64,000 bases of DNA, from NCBI GenBank assembly GCA_023853785.1, contig JAJIRX010000598.1, forward strand, positions 62,001 through 126,000. The letters are read 5' to 3'. Shown in pieces: positions 11,904 through 23,881 of this stretch. Position numbers and translations under genes: made by a program. Every line of letters starts with the position of its first letter. Position 1 is the first letter of the stretch. The DNA is from Psilocybe azurescens (Eukaryota > Basidiomycota > Agaricomycetes > Agaricales > Agrocybaceae). The notes under the pieces are model-generated. The model had not been told where the DNA came from. It worked only from the letters and a program-made list of their open reading frames with translations, and did no database searches.

Positions 11904-14900
11904 TTACAGAAGCGTGGCAAAGAGGATCGACCTGACGTCTACAATCCTCATCCACCCCCACCTCATTCCTATCGCAACGACATCTTCGACGCCCGACTCG
12001 CCAACCCACCCGCCCTCTCCCGCTCCCGCTCCTTCTCGCGCTCCGCAGCAGCAGCAGCATTCACACCCGCCAACGCCGCCGCCACCCCCTCTCATCCCCC
12101 TCATCCGCACCCCCGCAGCAGCATTCGCAAGGGCATTCGCATTCGCGTTCTTAATGCTTACCAGCACGTCCCTGCAGTACTTCAGCTTGTCCACCAGGCG
12201 CTGGTTGAACTTCGCCGCGTCCTGCTCCTGCTGCGAGGCCGAAGAGGCGGGGGAGGGGAGAGGGACGCGGCCATGATGTCGCGCAGGGGGTGGCGCGTCA
12301 TTTTGTAGTGCTTGTCGATGTGCGTGACGAGCAGGCCGTTGGATGAGAGTATGAGTTTAGAGTGGTCGTAAAAGTTGAACTACATAGCAAATTCAGAAAT
12401 TTAGAACCATAAAAACAAAGAAAACGAGAAAAGAAAAGTACCTGTAAAACATCGTGGCTCAACTTGAACACAATCACATGCTTCATCCGCAAATACTTCT
12501 GCACCCACTCCATGCCCCTTTCGCGCCCGACATCCTCGTACGTGTACTCGTACTCCCCGTACAGGCGGTCCATGATGTACCGCTCAAAGTGCTTGAGGAG
12601 GTACACTTTTGACTTGAGCTCGTCCGGGTATACGTCAACCGTGTAGGATTTGCGCACGTACACGGCGCCGGAGCGGCGGGATGTGATGTAGTCAAAGTGT
12701 CTGTTGAGCAAATGCCAGCATTAGTAAAGAAAGAAAAAGAACAAAGAAAAAAAAAGCAACGTACACTTTATCAGCACTCAACACCAACGTCGTGCTATCG
12801 TTAAAATGTACACCGACGCTCCCGTCCGTGAGCGCGTAGCCCATGCCGTACTTATTACAGTAATCCACCCAGCTCACGATGAACACCTTCTCGTCCGGCA
12901 GCGGGAGCGGCAGGCCGTTGCTGGAGTAGGGGTCGCGGAAGACGCGTCCGGTGGCTCTGGCGTCGAATGCGAGCGTGAGGGTGTGTGCGGCGGAGTCAAA
13001 GCCGTTGGGTTTGGCCGCTGGCGCGGTGGGCGCGGGTTCAGTGGGTTTGAGAGGCAGGGGTTTGAGAGAGGAGGATTTGGACGAGGGTACTGTAGAAGGA
13101 AGAAAGGAAACTGTCAATAAATGGAATATAATAAAGATAAAAACAAAGCAAGCATAACCCACCTGCGGCGGCGTTCACATTCACATTCTCCTTATCCCCA
13201 GACGCAACGCGGTCTCTCGACGATCGCGCAGGGTACCTCTGCGCGGGTGCAGCAGCTGGGCCGGGGGCCGCATTCTCCCTCTCCCCATACCGCTCTCTCA
13301 CTCTCTCCCTGGGAAGAACCTTCCTCCTTTCCTCTTCTTCATGTTCCTCCTCGTGGTCCTCTTCCTCCTCACGTACATCATCCCCATCTCCCTCCTCCCT
13401 TACAGGCGCCATCTGCGCGACAATCCGCGCTTTCTGAGCCTCGAGTTCCTTCTTCCGCATCCGCATCTCCTCTGCCTCCTCCTGGTCCCCATCTACGTCC
13501 ATCATATTTCTCCTCAGCGACCTGGCTCCACCAGCCCTCCCAGCAGCACCAGCGCCGCCATGATCATTCTCCTCAACAATCCCGTCCAAGCCCCTCGTCA
13601 CATTCCGCCTGCCGAGCGGGCTCTCCTTCACCGCCTGCAGCTTCCTCAGCAGCGGGTTCTCCCTCTGTCCAGCACCACCGGCACCGGCACCAGCAGGCGA
13701 GTTTCCGGCAACCGCGTTGCCCATGAGAAGCGGCTGCCTCGCGGAGCTGAGCAGCGCCGAGATCGGCGAGCCAGGCTGCACGGCCTTCTGGAACTCTTTC
13801 TCCTGCTGCGCGATGCTCGACGTGATGCTCTTGCTGGCCGCCAGCCCGCTCGCGTTCCCAGCGCTCCCAGACGCCGGCAGCGCAGACGCCGAGGAGGACG
13901 AGGACGAGGCAGGCATGCCCGCCGCCGAATAATCGACATCGAGCAGCGAGTACTTCCTCAGCCGCTTGAGATTGGTGTCCGACGCAGGTTTGGTGATGTG
14001 TTTGAAGTCGGGCGGCGCGTCGTGTGCGGATGTCGGGATGTACGAAGGCATGGGTCCCTGCGTGAAGAACGCGTGGTCGACGATCTCGTGCAGCGTTGGC
14101 CGCTCTGAGGGGTTCGGCGTGAGGATCTGCTGGATGAGGTGTTGTGCAGCCGAGGAGATAACGCGCTCCGTGGGGAACTCGTATTCGTTATCCCTGATAC
14201 GTCTGAAAACAGCAATTCAGTTTCCCTTTCCGATTTATGATAATAAATAATAAAATAACGTACTTGTATATCGCTTTGACGTCCTTGGTCTGGAACGGCG
14301 GGCGGCCCACAACAAGCGTATAGAGGATAACCCCTACCGACCACGTGTCCACCTCGAAGCTATGTCCGTTCGCAGTGTCGAACAGCACTTCCGGCGCGAT
14401 GTAATTCGGCGTCCCACAAATCGTCTTCTTCCGCTCGCCAGGGTTCTCGATCAGCGCAGCGAGCCCAAAGTCCCCGACCTTCACGTTCATGTTTGCGTCG
14501 AGGAACAGGTTTCCGAGTTTCAGGTCGCGGTGGATGACCTGGTGCGTGTGCATGTAGTGGCACGCCCCGATAAGCTGGACCATGAAAACCGGGCTTCTGG
14601 CTCAGTGAAGCGCCGACGGCGGCGCAGCATGTCCATAAGCGACCCGGAGGGACAGAGCTCGAGCGTCATGTAGACGTTCTCGTTGTCCTCGAAACATTCT
14701 TGGAAGTTCACGATGTTCGGGTGTTCGAGCGAGCGGTGGATCTTGATTTCTGCGTAGAGCTGCAGTTTACATTCATGTTAGCTCGGTGTAGCGACGTGGG
14801 GGATGACGAATGGGACTTGCTTTTGTTTTAGCCTTTTCGTTTTGAGAGATGCTTTCGTAACGACCTTACACGCTAAGCGAGCTCCTCGCTGATCTTTCAC

Positions 14901-15338
14901 CTCGTACACCCTCGCAAACCCGCCCTGCAGAAAATGAAAACGATCAGCCACCAACATTCAACATTCAACCAAACCACGAAAGAGCAAGAGAGAGAGAGAG
15001 AGAGAAAGAAGGAAACCCACCTCCCCAAGAAACCCAACCCTATCGAAATGCATCCTCCCCGTCTTATCACTGATCACCTTCGGCGGGGAGGGCGGTGTCG
15101 TCTTGCTGTTCTGCCTGGGCAGCGGTGGCGAGCCGGGTGCCTTGGGCGGTGGCTTTGGTGCTCCATTTGCGTTCGCATCTTGCTGGTGCTGGTGCTGATG
15201 TTGGAGAGGCTGCGCCTGTGCCTGCGGCTGGTAATTGACGTTGACGTTGTTCGTCAGCGGGTGACGGCGCTGGATCGTAGCGGCTGTGGGCTGCTGGGGT
15301 GGCGGCATCATTCTGTAGTTGTTCGGTGCTTGATACAT
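11904..15338 (-). CDS. PLO1: Polo-like serine/threonine kinase (Cdc5/Plo1 type)
   Basis: Polo kinase controlling mitotic entry, spindle poles, anaphase and cytokinesis. The start at 15338 opens a Gln/Pro-rich tail. The kinase domain follows: [14 protein letters not shown] split by the first intron, [19 protein letters not shown], the catalytic HRDLKLGN, the DFGLAA magnesium loop, and the T-loop [15 protein letters not shown] Ser/Glu-rich linker leads to polo box 1 ([20 protein letters not shown]) and polo box 2 ([20 protein letters not shown], joined across an intron), which bind phosphopeptides. The frame breaks within an A4 run at 14585-14588 (plus strand): the upstream frame gives FTEPEARF and the continuation [12 protein letters not shown] lies in another frame. 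One added base joins them as in all polo kinases. Polo kinase is normally essential, so a sequence error is the likelier explanation. The residues after DVLVSIKNA are Gly/Cys low-complexity and may not be the true C terminus. Confidence 0.92.
14986..15005. repeat. (AG)n microsatellite in first intron of the polo kinase
   Basis: A run of AG dinucleotides; on the transcribed strand it is a CT tract inside the intron between the N-terminal tail and the kinase glycine loop. Confidence 0.8.
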
Positions 15339-16659
15339 AGTTTTTGTTGTTATTCTTGTTGTTATTCTGTCTTATGCCTGTGCGTATTCTGATTCTTCTG
15401 TGTCTTGCGTTGTGTGTCTTGAGTGTGTCTTGGCTACGTCGATGTTCGATGTGTGGCGAGAGAAGAGGAGGTAAAAACAAGGCCTAACGCCTTTAGTGTC
15501 TAGCTAGCTCTAAATCTCGCGGTGAGAATGTGCCCACAGCAATCGCCGCAGGAAAGCTGGGGGTAGCAGGAGTAAATAGAGAGAAAGAGGAAAGCTGGAC
15601 TGAAACCAAAAGTTGAACACGGTGACCAATCGAATTCCAACCAACCACCTCCCCACGAGGTAAACGCGTTTTGGTGATTTGTCACGTGATGGTTCTCTTC
15701 TCACGACAACAAACGGGCCACTGACTGGTCACTGATGGCAACGCCTTTGTTCACGTTTATCTCCACTTGCAGTGTTCTTTGTACGCGCTCTTTGTGATGT
15801 TAAGGGTCTGGCCCGAGCCCGAGCGGCGAGCGCACTGTGGGTAGTGGGCAGTAGGCTTGTGCGTATATTATGCCGAAAACCTTTTTGCGTTGACCATTGA
15901 CGCTGACTCGGACAGTCCTATTACGCTGCAGTCATTCAGCTTCCAGGTCCCCTTCAAGATACATATATACCGCGCCCTTCTATACAGCACAAATTGGAAT
16001 GACGGAGTTCTGCTTGTTAGCTTAATATCTGTGCTGCAGTATCCGAATTGTCAGCCATCGCCTGAATCGAATGTTGCCCACAGGTGAATTGTAACGATTG
16101 GCTGACACAGTGGCTGAGTAAGCGGCTAGTGTGGCGAATCGGCACACAGAGGAACTCGAAAGACGGGTTTAACGTTTAAGAATTCACTGGGGGCTCGTAC
16201 AAGTAGAGCTAGGGTTTATATAGATACTCGAAGAGTCCTAATAGAAATAAAGGGTGAAGTAAAGGATTGTGGAAAATGAATGAAACAGTTTAAGTAATAA
16301 ATAATCGCAGGGGAACGAATGTACCCAGTGAGTTGAAGGAGCGAATGTTAGGCACAAGAAATAAGGAATTCGGAGGCATCGGACAACATATAGAAAACGG
16401 CATATGGAATGATGACCGATCCGTTACATGAATCTTGAATAACATCTGTTATGCGCTCTATGTACATATGTACCCGCGAAATCGCCATTATCATCACATC
16501 AATTCAAGTCACTTGACAGTGTTTCCCGTCAGAAGAGGTTCATGAGGTATCCTTGAGGAGCCGCCTGCCGACTCTTCCACTGCCCCTTGCAAATAGGTAT
16601 ATAACATCAAAACTGGAGGGACATTGAGGCGATGTTGATTATTGTAAATTCAAGTGGTA
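15339..16659. other. Intergenic region, polo kinase promoter side
   Basis: Upstream region of the polo kinase, including a CACGTG box near 15683. No gene is supported. Confidence 0.45.
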
Positions 16660-17180
16660 CTACCCCTTTCCAGGAGTTTGATCATTTTTCGAGTATGTGG
16701 CGTATTACCTCACAACTACTCACCCTCTTGTCCTCAAACTTCACCAAAAGATACGGAGTTTCGCCCTATACTTGAATATTAATAGCGCACCATTCAGTGT
16801 TCTTGGTCATTTGGGCGGCGCTTTAAAACCATCATGTCGGTCACTCTTCATGGACACAGGAATATTTTTCCAAGTCCAGAATTTTGTATCGTAAATATCC
16901 TGCTATATATGAATGCTTCTCCCAATTTTGGGGACAAAAGGATGGTCCAATCTGGCCCAATCTGGGAAACTATCTTGTTACTTTGGGCAATTTACCGTAA
17001 TGAAAATCACCATTTCTCACTTTTACCACATGACGGTTTTAATGAGCCATTTTTTAATATCTTTAATTGAACAACCCATTTTTATACATGTGCAAATTTC
17101 CGTGAGTGTGGAGTAAGAAATAAAGGAGTAAATCAAGGTGTTCAAACTCCTGGAATGATCAAACTCCTGAAAAGGGATAG
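16660..17180. mobile_element. MITE-like element with 27-bp inverted ends and TA flanks
   Basis: The left end reads CTACCCCTTTCCAGGAGTTT (continuing GATCATT). The reverse complement of the right end matches over about 27 bases with two mismatches. TA dinucleotides flank both ends (16658-16659 and 17181-17182), as expected for Tc1/mariner-type target duplication. The 521-bp element has no transposase frame, so it would be non-autonomous. Class assignment rests on ends and flanks only. Confidence 0.65.
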
Positions 17181-17182
17181 TA

Positions 17183-18212
17183 AGGGCGTGGCATCGTGGC
17201 TTTGCTGTTCTAAAAATAGATTGACCCCGGACGGAGTGCGAGACGGCGCTTGTTCGATCACGTATGCGAACGGACACAGGTTCTGACTGCGGAGCCGGAA
17301 TGAGGGAATTTCGTACCTACGTAATCGTTGCAGTGGATTAGATTCTCAAGTGTGTATAGCGGTCTAGGGATTGGTGATAACACGTGTGTTTGTTCAAACA
17401 CTGGCAAGAGAAAGCAATCTAGGATTCTAAGCTACTGAGCATGCATATTGGCAAGTCAGATTCATACTTAGTACAAAGAAACCAGAATGACATGACATGA
17501 CATCATATCATAAAGACAGCTGGGTCATTAAGGCTATGTCGCGATATATGCGCGTCTTCTATGCAGGAAATTCCTTTAACTGCGGCTCACTGTAATCATA
17601 AGATTGTAATCTCAAGCGCAGCGTAGCTATCGTCAAATTTTAATGAGCATCGGAAGGCCTCACACGAACAGATATGACACACTATCGGAGCCGATGGACA
17701 CATAGCTACCTTCTTACATCACGCATCAGCTATCAGTACCGTTCGTCTCCTACGTTCTAATGAGAAGGCGATCATCGGATTGATCAAAGACCTTGAAAAG
17801 CGATCTTTCAGAATAGCTGGACTGCGGAATAGATGATAGTGGTCTAGTGGTTACCAACAACCTATAACTGAGTCCCCGAACGATATTTTTTTTTGGAATG
17901 TTATTGATGTGTTTAAGGGCTATACGCCCGCTGATCGCAGAGTAGTCGAGGGTGGAAATGCCCGTGCCTTTCACGCGACTCTCGCATGGAATGGAATCAA
18001 TCCGAATCAGAGCCAGATATGACAGATTATGAAGTCTTCATGCCTAAATGATTATGCGTGTAGGCTAAGGCAGCGGTGTTCGGGTCCCTTCAGTCTTCAC
18101 CTCTGCGTATTACTGATTCCAGCTCCAAAGAACGCGGACATCGTTCCGCGATAAATCAGAGAAACGACTGTCTTCAACCAATATCATCGGCCAACCACAA
18201 CTCAGTCATGAG
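17183..18212. other. Intergenic region
   Basis: AT-rich sequence with no supported gene. A tRNA-like D-arm at about 17840 lacks a matching T-arm. Confidence 0.4.
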
Positions 18213-18214
18213 TA

Positions 18215-18799
18215 CAGTCGAACCCTCATAACCCATACCCCTCGGTGGACAGCCCAGACTATGGGTTATGAGGGGTTATGGGTTTCGAGAGGTGTACTAA
18301 AAATAGACTCGATATTTTGAGAAAAAATTGTCAAAAATTTTCAGGGCTACAAAGCAAACACTACTCATATTTAGTTAGGGACCGTTCGGCTAGCAATGCT
18401 CCAGCAAGTATATCTGCCAAAATTGGGACCTAAGCCAGGATAATGCATTTTCGGGCATGTCGGCAATCATCGGAGCCTGAATGTACATTTTTCGGCCATG
18501 TCACCTCAGAGTTCTTTGAAGCTTGCTAGCCGAACGGGCCCTAAAAGAGGCTTCAGCGGCACATCACTCAAATGAGCCGTCAGTGAACTAAATATTTTAC
18601 TACTAAATTAAGGTCCAGGCCAACCTATAGTAGGCAAAACCTATGGGTTTTTCCGGCTGAGGGGTATGGGGTATGGGTTATTGCGGACCTATGGGTTATG
18701 GTATGCAATTCCCTGCGAACCAAGTCGGTGGACGGCTGAGGCTATGGGTTATAAGGGGTTATGGGTTTTGAGAGGTATGGGTTAGGAGGGGTCCGACTG
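18215..18799. mobile_element. Tc1/mariner-pogo-like MITE
   Basis: A 585-bp element with inverted ends of about 30 bases: left CAGTCGAACCCTCATAACCC and right, reverse-complemented, CAGTCGGACCCCTCCTAACC, with few mismatches and one gap. It is flanked by TA on both sides (18213-18214, 18800-18801). Sub-terminal blocks repeat TATGGGTTAT-type motifs and a TCGGTGGAC box in direct orientation near both ends. It contains no transposase. CAGT ends plus a TA target fit the pogo/Fot branch, which is inference from ends. Confidence 0.75.
18378..18541. mobile_element. Small nested inverted-repeat element
   Basis: Ends GGGACCGTTCGGCTAGCAA and, reverse-complemented from the right, GGGCCCGTTCGGCTAGCAA match at 18 of 19 positions across a 164-bp unit inside the larger MITE. 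It is bordered by TTA on the left and TAA on the right, so a clean target duplication is not shown. End sequence resembles PIF/Harbinger MITEs. Confidence 0.6.
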
Positions 18800-19216
18800 T
18801 ACTTGTATTGTATACGACAGTTAGTCACCGCCGTTACCAGAAGGGAACTTTGTCTTTCCATAAACTCAAGCTAGAGTGTTCCCTGAGTAGATACTGGGGG
18901 ATGAAAACTGTTTCCTGAGTCAATAAGAATTATTTCGTGTATACAATGGACTTCCAAACGCCGATAAATGTGGGTATGACAATGCTCTGAGTTCGACCGT
19001 TTCAAGTACACATCTGACACGTACAACGAGCAACTGACTTTCACTAGAGGGATTTACAGTTGTATACAAAAGGTTTAAAAACGAATTCATTCAATATATT
19101 CAAGCATAATTGTCTGTAATGATGGAGGATCTAGTACCAACTACATGCTCCAGTGTGAGGTAGAGGCCGAGAGGCGGATCTTCTAGTCATAAACCACCCA
19201 TCTGTGAGTTGTATAA

Positions 19217-19556
19217 CTAAGAAGATGAAGTGGCCGTAGCCGTAGCAGCTGCTGTGCTGGGAGCTAGCCTGTTGCCCAAGTCAATAAATGCTTTGGCTAT
19301 TCAAGAGTTCTATTCCTTACGTCCAGGTTACTGTAGACGTCCTTTCGACGATGAAAGGTGATTCCTTGATTACTGAGTGAAAGATTCGCTCCGCGGTCAG
19401 GACTGTCGGCGCGTCCCTGAGCCATAACTAGAGAATGTAGAGCCATTTCTTAGCATTAATCGAGACGAGTAATTGTAATGTGTAATATACTGACCGCGGA
19501 GACACCCATGCAAGTGGCATGAGCGAAGATAGTGAAAATGATAGGAAAGAGCGCAT
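19217..19556 (-). CDS. Small secreted protein of about 73 residues
   Basis: Three exons fit (19495-19556, 19321-19427, 19217-19268) with introns of 67 and 52 bases and good GT-AG borders. The spliced product would have a hydrophobic signal peptide (FPIIFTIFAHATCMGVSA), a short mature region (LWLRDAPTVLTAERIFHSVI, later TSTVTWT) and an Ala/Thr/Ser tail (APSTAAATATATSSS). A TATATAAG box lies about 40 bases upstream of the ATG. The ATG frame and the signal-peptide frame differ by one base at the TTT run just after the start (plus strand AAA at 19546-19548), like the one-base breaks elsewhere in the window. I recognise no family. The last two exons join in frame with a proper stop; the start is the weak point. 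Confidence 0.5.
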
Positions 19557-19593
19557 ATTGGTGATGATAAGTTCGTCACCCAGAACTGGGGAA

Positions 19594-19601
19594 CTTATAT
19601 A
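19594..19601 (-). promoter_or_regulatory. TATA box of the small secreted protein gene
   Basis: TATATAAG on the minus strand, 38-45 bases upstream of the presumed ATG at 19556. Confidence 0.5.
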
Positions 19602-20035
19602 GTATATTAATTTCCAGGTGTAATGAGCTTTGCACTCATGGTTTCTACATTCTGACAAGAGCCCAAATTTGAAACGCTAGTACGGGCCGCGACATCGGGG
19701 AAATTTCACTGAGAAGAAACCCAGTTGGCATATTGGGTATTACCTGGACAGCCCGTTGGTTACGCCACTCTTACTGCATATGATGTCGATTCGATCTTAT
19801 TGAGCCTCAGCGGACTGCCCACTTTCTGCGACCAATCCATTAACGGCATGCGCTGCGCAATTTGGAGATCCTAATTACGGTATAGATCGGCCGCCGGTTT
19901 CACGGCCAGTTTATCTGTTTGGACATTCCTACCAGGACTTGGTACGTACACTTCAAGAATTACGAAGAAAATGCTATCCCATGTCCGAAAGGGACCTCAT
20001 GTAATTTTGCAGAGATCTCACAGCAAATGAAATCG

Positions 20036-20043
20036 TATAAAAG
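20036..20043 (+). promoter_or_regulatory. TATA box of the laccase gene
   Basis: TATAAAAG located about 80 bases before the laccase ATG, a normal distance for an inducible fungal gene. Confidence 0.65.
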
Positions 20044-20121
20044 ACTTAACAGCCTCGCCAGATAGAACAACAAACCCGAAGCTAATTCCCTAGTCTTTTC
20101 TTTCATTCAATTCGTAAAGCC

Positions 20122-22455
20122 ATGCGCTTAATATCACTCGCATTCATTGCTGGGCTATCGTATGCTACAGGTGGCTACGCAGCTATAGGTCCTACGGCAA
20201 GTTTATTTATTGTGAACGACGATATCTCTCCCGATGGCTTCAGCCGCTCGTGAGTCGAGATATGTTTTGCCGCCCTCCATGTTCTCTACTGACATCCGAA
20301 TTTTCTTTAGCGCCGTCTTGGCTGGAGCCGACGCTGCATCAGCCTCGTTTCCTGGACCGCTCGTTACTGGTAACAAGGTATATAGGCTGCTTGATGATGG
20401 CTATTAGGACGAACACAAAATTCTTAAAATTCTCTTCCACAAGGGAGACAACTTCGCATTAACTGTGGTAGATCAGCTCACTGACACCACCATGTTAGTG
20501 AGCACCAGCATCGTAAGGACATCCCAACTCTATAGTGGATTACCGCTCACCTCATCGTCGCCTGTAGCACTGGCACGGAGTGTTCCAAGAGGGAAGCAGC
20601 TGGGCAGATGGCGTGGTCGGTGTAACGCAGTGTCCTATCGCTCCCGGGAACTCGTTCACATACCAGTTTGCTATTCCTGATCAGGCGGGGACATTTTGGT
20701 ACCATTCGCACTACTGTAAGGATTTTTTCGATTATTGACCGTTATTGTTACTGATAGATTGACATGATTTTAGCCACACAGTACTGCGACGGACTCAGAG
20801 GAGCACTCGTCGTGTACGATCCTGCCGATCCCTACTTATCCAGGTGGGTCCTATCCTTCTTCGTACCTGTTCTATCACACGTCTTGTGTCCTAATCATAT
20901 CTCCTTAGCTATGATGTCGACGATGGTGGGTAGCCCATTAATTCATACTTCCTACAAGTATACTCGAAGCTAAACCTCATTACCAGAGTCCACTATTATT
21001 ACACTTGCAGACTGGTGAGTCTCTCGACATTGCTTGAATCACTTGACTCGCGATGTTAATAATTCAAACAGGTATCACACTGTTGCACCAGCCGAAGGCC
21101 TTGTACCTACTGCAGACTCAACTCTCATCAATGGACTTGGCCGCTTTGCAGGGGGCAACACAACCTCCGATCTTGCGGTCATTCAGGTCGAGGCTAACAA
21201 GCGTTATCGCTTCCGTCTGGTCTCCCTATCATGCGACCCTAACTTCACGTTCTCTATAGACCAACATCAAATGGTATTACTCAATATATTGTCGTCTAGC
21301 AGATCTGTTCTGATTTATCTATAGACTATAATCGAAGCCGATTCGGTCGCCACTGAGCAACTTGTCGTTGATTCCATCCAGATTTTTGCTGGCCAGCGCT
21401 ATTCATTCATTCTGAATACTACTGAAGCTGTTTCAAACTACTGGATCCGTGCTTTACCAAACGTAGGCACCCAAGGCTTTGACGGAGGAATCAACTCAGC
21501 CATCCTTCGATACGTCGGGGCAGATATCGAGGAGCCGACAACGACCAGTACAACCAGTAATCCTATGGCAGAGACAGACCTACATCCTCTCGATGGCGCG
21601 GCTGCACCGGGAGTAGCGACCCTTGGGGCAGCAGATGTCAACCTCAATTTGGATATTGCATTCACAGGCACCGGATTTACCGTCAACGATGCAACATTTA
21701 CACCGCCTTCGGTCCCAGTGCTGCTTCAGATTTTGAGTGGCGCCCAAACTGCCCAGGATTTGCTTCCTTCTGGATCCGTCTATGTCTTGCCTACGAATAG
21801 TGTCATCGAGATTTCCATGCCTGGCGGCTCAGCTGGAAGTCCGGTACGTACCGTTTTGTTGGCAAGATAATACGAACTGAGTGATATTTGATAGCACCCT
21901 ATACATCTTCATGGGGTATGTCTGCCATATCCATTCAAATCAATTCGCAACCTGACAAATTTAGCACAACTTCGCGGTTGTCCGAAGCGCCGGGAGTTCC
22001 GTTTATAACTACGTCAACCCTGTCAGACGCGATGTTGTCAGCATAGGGCAGTCCGGAGACAATGTGACGATTCGATTCCAAACGGACAACTCTGGCCCAT
22101 GGATCATGCACTGGTGAGTGGCATGACCGTGGACAATTGCTTACCATTTTAATTCATGAAATTTCGTATCATCCGAACTCGCTAACGGTAGCCACATCGA
22201 CTGGCACTTGGAGCTGTAAGCCAGTCCCGGTTATTGGTGAAGACAGAATCTCATTTTTCTAAACTTGATCATGCAGTGGTCTGGCGGTTGTAATGGCCGA
22301 GGATGTAGCCACAGTTGCGACCACCAGCGTCACCTGTAAGTACACTTGTAAACATCCTTCAGACCTCAACTGACCGTATAACCTCGCTACTTGTAGCCGA
22401 GTGGGAGCAACTGTGCCCGACTTTCGACGCTTTGGATCCTCAGGTCTTTACTTAA
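20122..22455 (+). CDS. lcc: Laccase (secreted multicopper oxidase)
   Basis: Secreted phenol oxidase coupling one-electron substrate oxidation to reduction of O2 to water, used in lignin or pigment chemistry. Starts [20 protein letters not shown], a signal peptide, then [20 protein letters not shown], the usual laccase N terminus. All four copper regions are present after splicing about ten short introns: [30 protein letters not shown] and [16 protein letters not shown]. The residue ten after the T1 cysteine is Leu. Exon 2 carries a short insertion (GADAASA) before [11 protein letters not shown] that I do not expect in typical laccases. The stop at 22453-22455 follows [18 protein letters not shown]. 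No frame break was found. A TATA box lies upstream. Confidence 0.95.
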
Positions 22456-23881
22456 TGTGTTTGCAATTTCCAGAAGGATGATCGTATTTTGACTCTACAC
22501 TGCTTTGAAACGGCTCTCTTTTTCGGTTTGAACATTAGTACTTAAGCACTTTCTAGTTGTATTTATGCCGAGAATACCCTCCTTCATTCTCATGGATTAT
22601 TTATAGCGCTCTCTGGGATTTGTTAAGTGAGAAAGACGCGTTATAATCGACACGGTCTAAGGTTCGACCACGTCTAAAATTAGATCGCGAATATCATCAT
22701 CAGCTGTCTCTGCATGAGTTGAATGATATGACAAGAACGGTATCACGAAGCACCCCAGAAGTATAGTTCGCGCGTGTAGTATGTACGTCTTCTCCACATA
22801 TAGAGAGGTCTCCGCTACTTGAAAACGTAGTTGAGTTTGAAAGACCGGAAATGGCCTTTTTGGATCAAGACAACAACGATATTGGCACCACGGGCCGTGC
22901 CAAGGTGACCCCCAAATGTTTTAAGTACACAGTCAACGCGTTAGTATTATTCTTATCACCTGACCGTTACCTACAGAATACGCTAGCCTACCATGGCCAC
23001 AGGCTAGCGGAGGTGCCAATGCGGATACGCAGGATATCCGATACATACTCCTCCTCAACTGCAGAAGAAATCTGAATTCATCTCACCGAGGCATTTGGTA
23101 TGAAGCCTGCAATGCTCCACCTGAACAGTCCCATTTTCATCGAGGGCAAACGGACATGCCCGTCATTGAATATTCGATCGACCGCGAGGACACCACGGAA
23201 TTTTCTCCTCCATCATTTATAAAGGAATTGCTCGAGAAGCCTCTAACACCTCTGAGGGTTGGATCACTGCCTTCCCCTGAAGAGGCCACTTCATCATATT
23301 CGAGAGCCGCCATACGCACTATCCCTGCCCAAATGCGTTGCTTTCAACATACAACTTCACGAATTCAACTATGTTTGACTGCAAGAAAGGGACCACAGGG
23401 TAGCTCTCAATGATTGCTGGGGACGTCATGCGGTGTTTGGTTGAGAAAATCCTCCAGCAACGTAGAGTACAGTGAGGTATCCCGGTGCAAGACCGACTCG
23501 GAGAGAAATTATATTCAAAATCAGAACCATAGTTGGTTAAATGTTATATATCCCAGTTTTTTTTGTTGAAGTTGAATTGGGGTAGATCGTGAGAATAATT
23601 ACGTCATGTCCGTGATTGTAGTTACCGCCCCTATTTTTCGCCAACGAAGTTCCGCCCGACAGTGACCACATGCACGATGAGTATCTTATCACTCTACCAC
23701 CCTGGACGACGACGAGCTCGAACTGCTATCTTTCGATAGGCGACACTCGAGCCAACAATTCGACTTTATCGCCATCAAAGGTGCCCCGGGGCTACTATCT
23801 CATCTTCTGCTCATTGTCTTCTCGGGGTACCGAAGGACCTTCAGAGAGCATCAGAGTCGCGGGTACTAGCGAGGTTTAAAC
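22456..23881. other. Intergenic region with unassigned open frames
   Basis: Between laccase and DHTKD1. Two plus-strand open frames (22851-23075 and 23156-23413) look partly protein-like, for example PPSFIKELLEKPLTPLRVGS, but no start, splice chain or family could be fixed. They may be a gene fragment. Confidence 0.35.

Noticed and set aside
17835..17880. tRNA-like D-arm (TGGTCTAGTGGTTA)
   Set aside because: No matching T-arm GGTTCGAAT or acceptor stem pairing was found at the right distance.
18215..18799. Telomere-like origin for the AACCCATA motifs
   Set aside because: The motifs are irregular, in both orientations, and confined to a TA-flanked inverted-repeat element.
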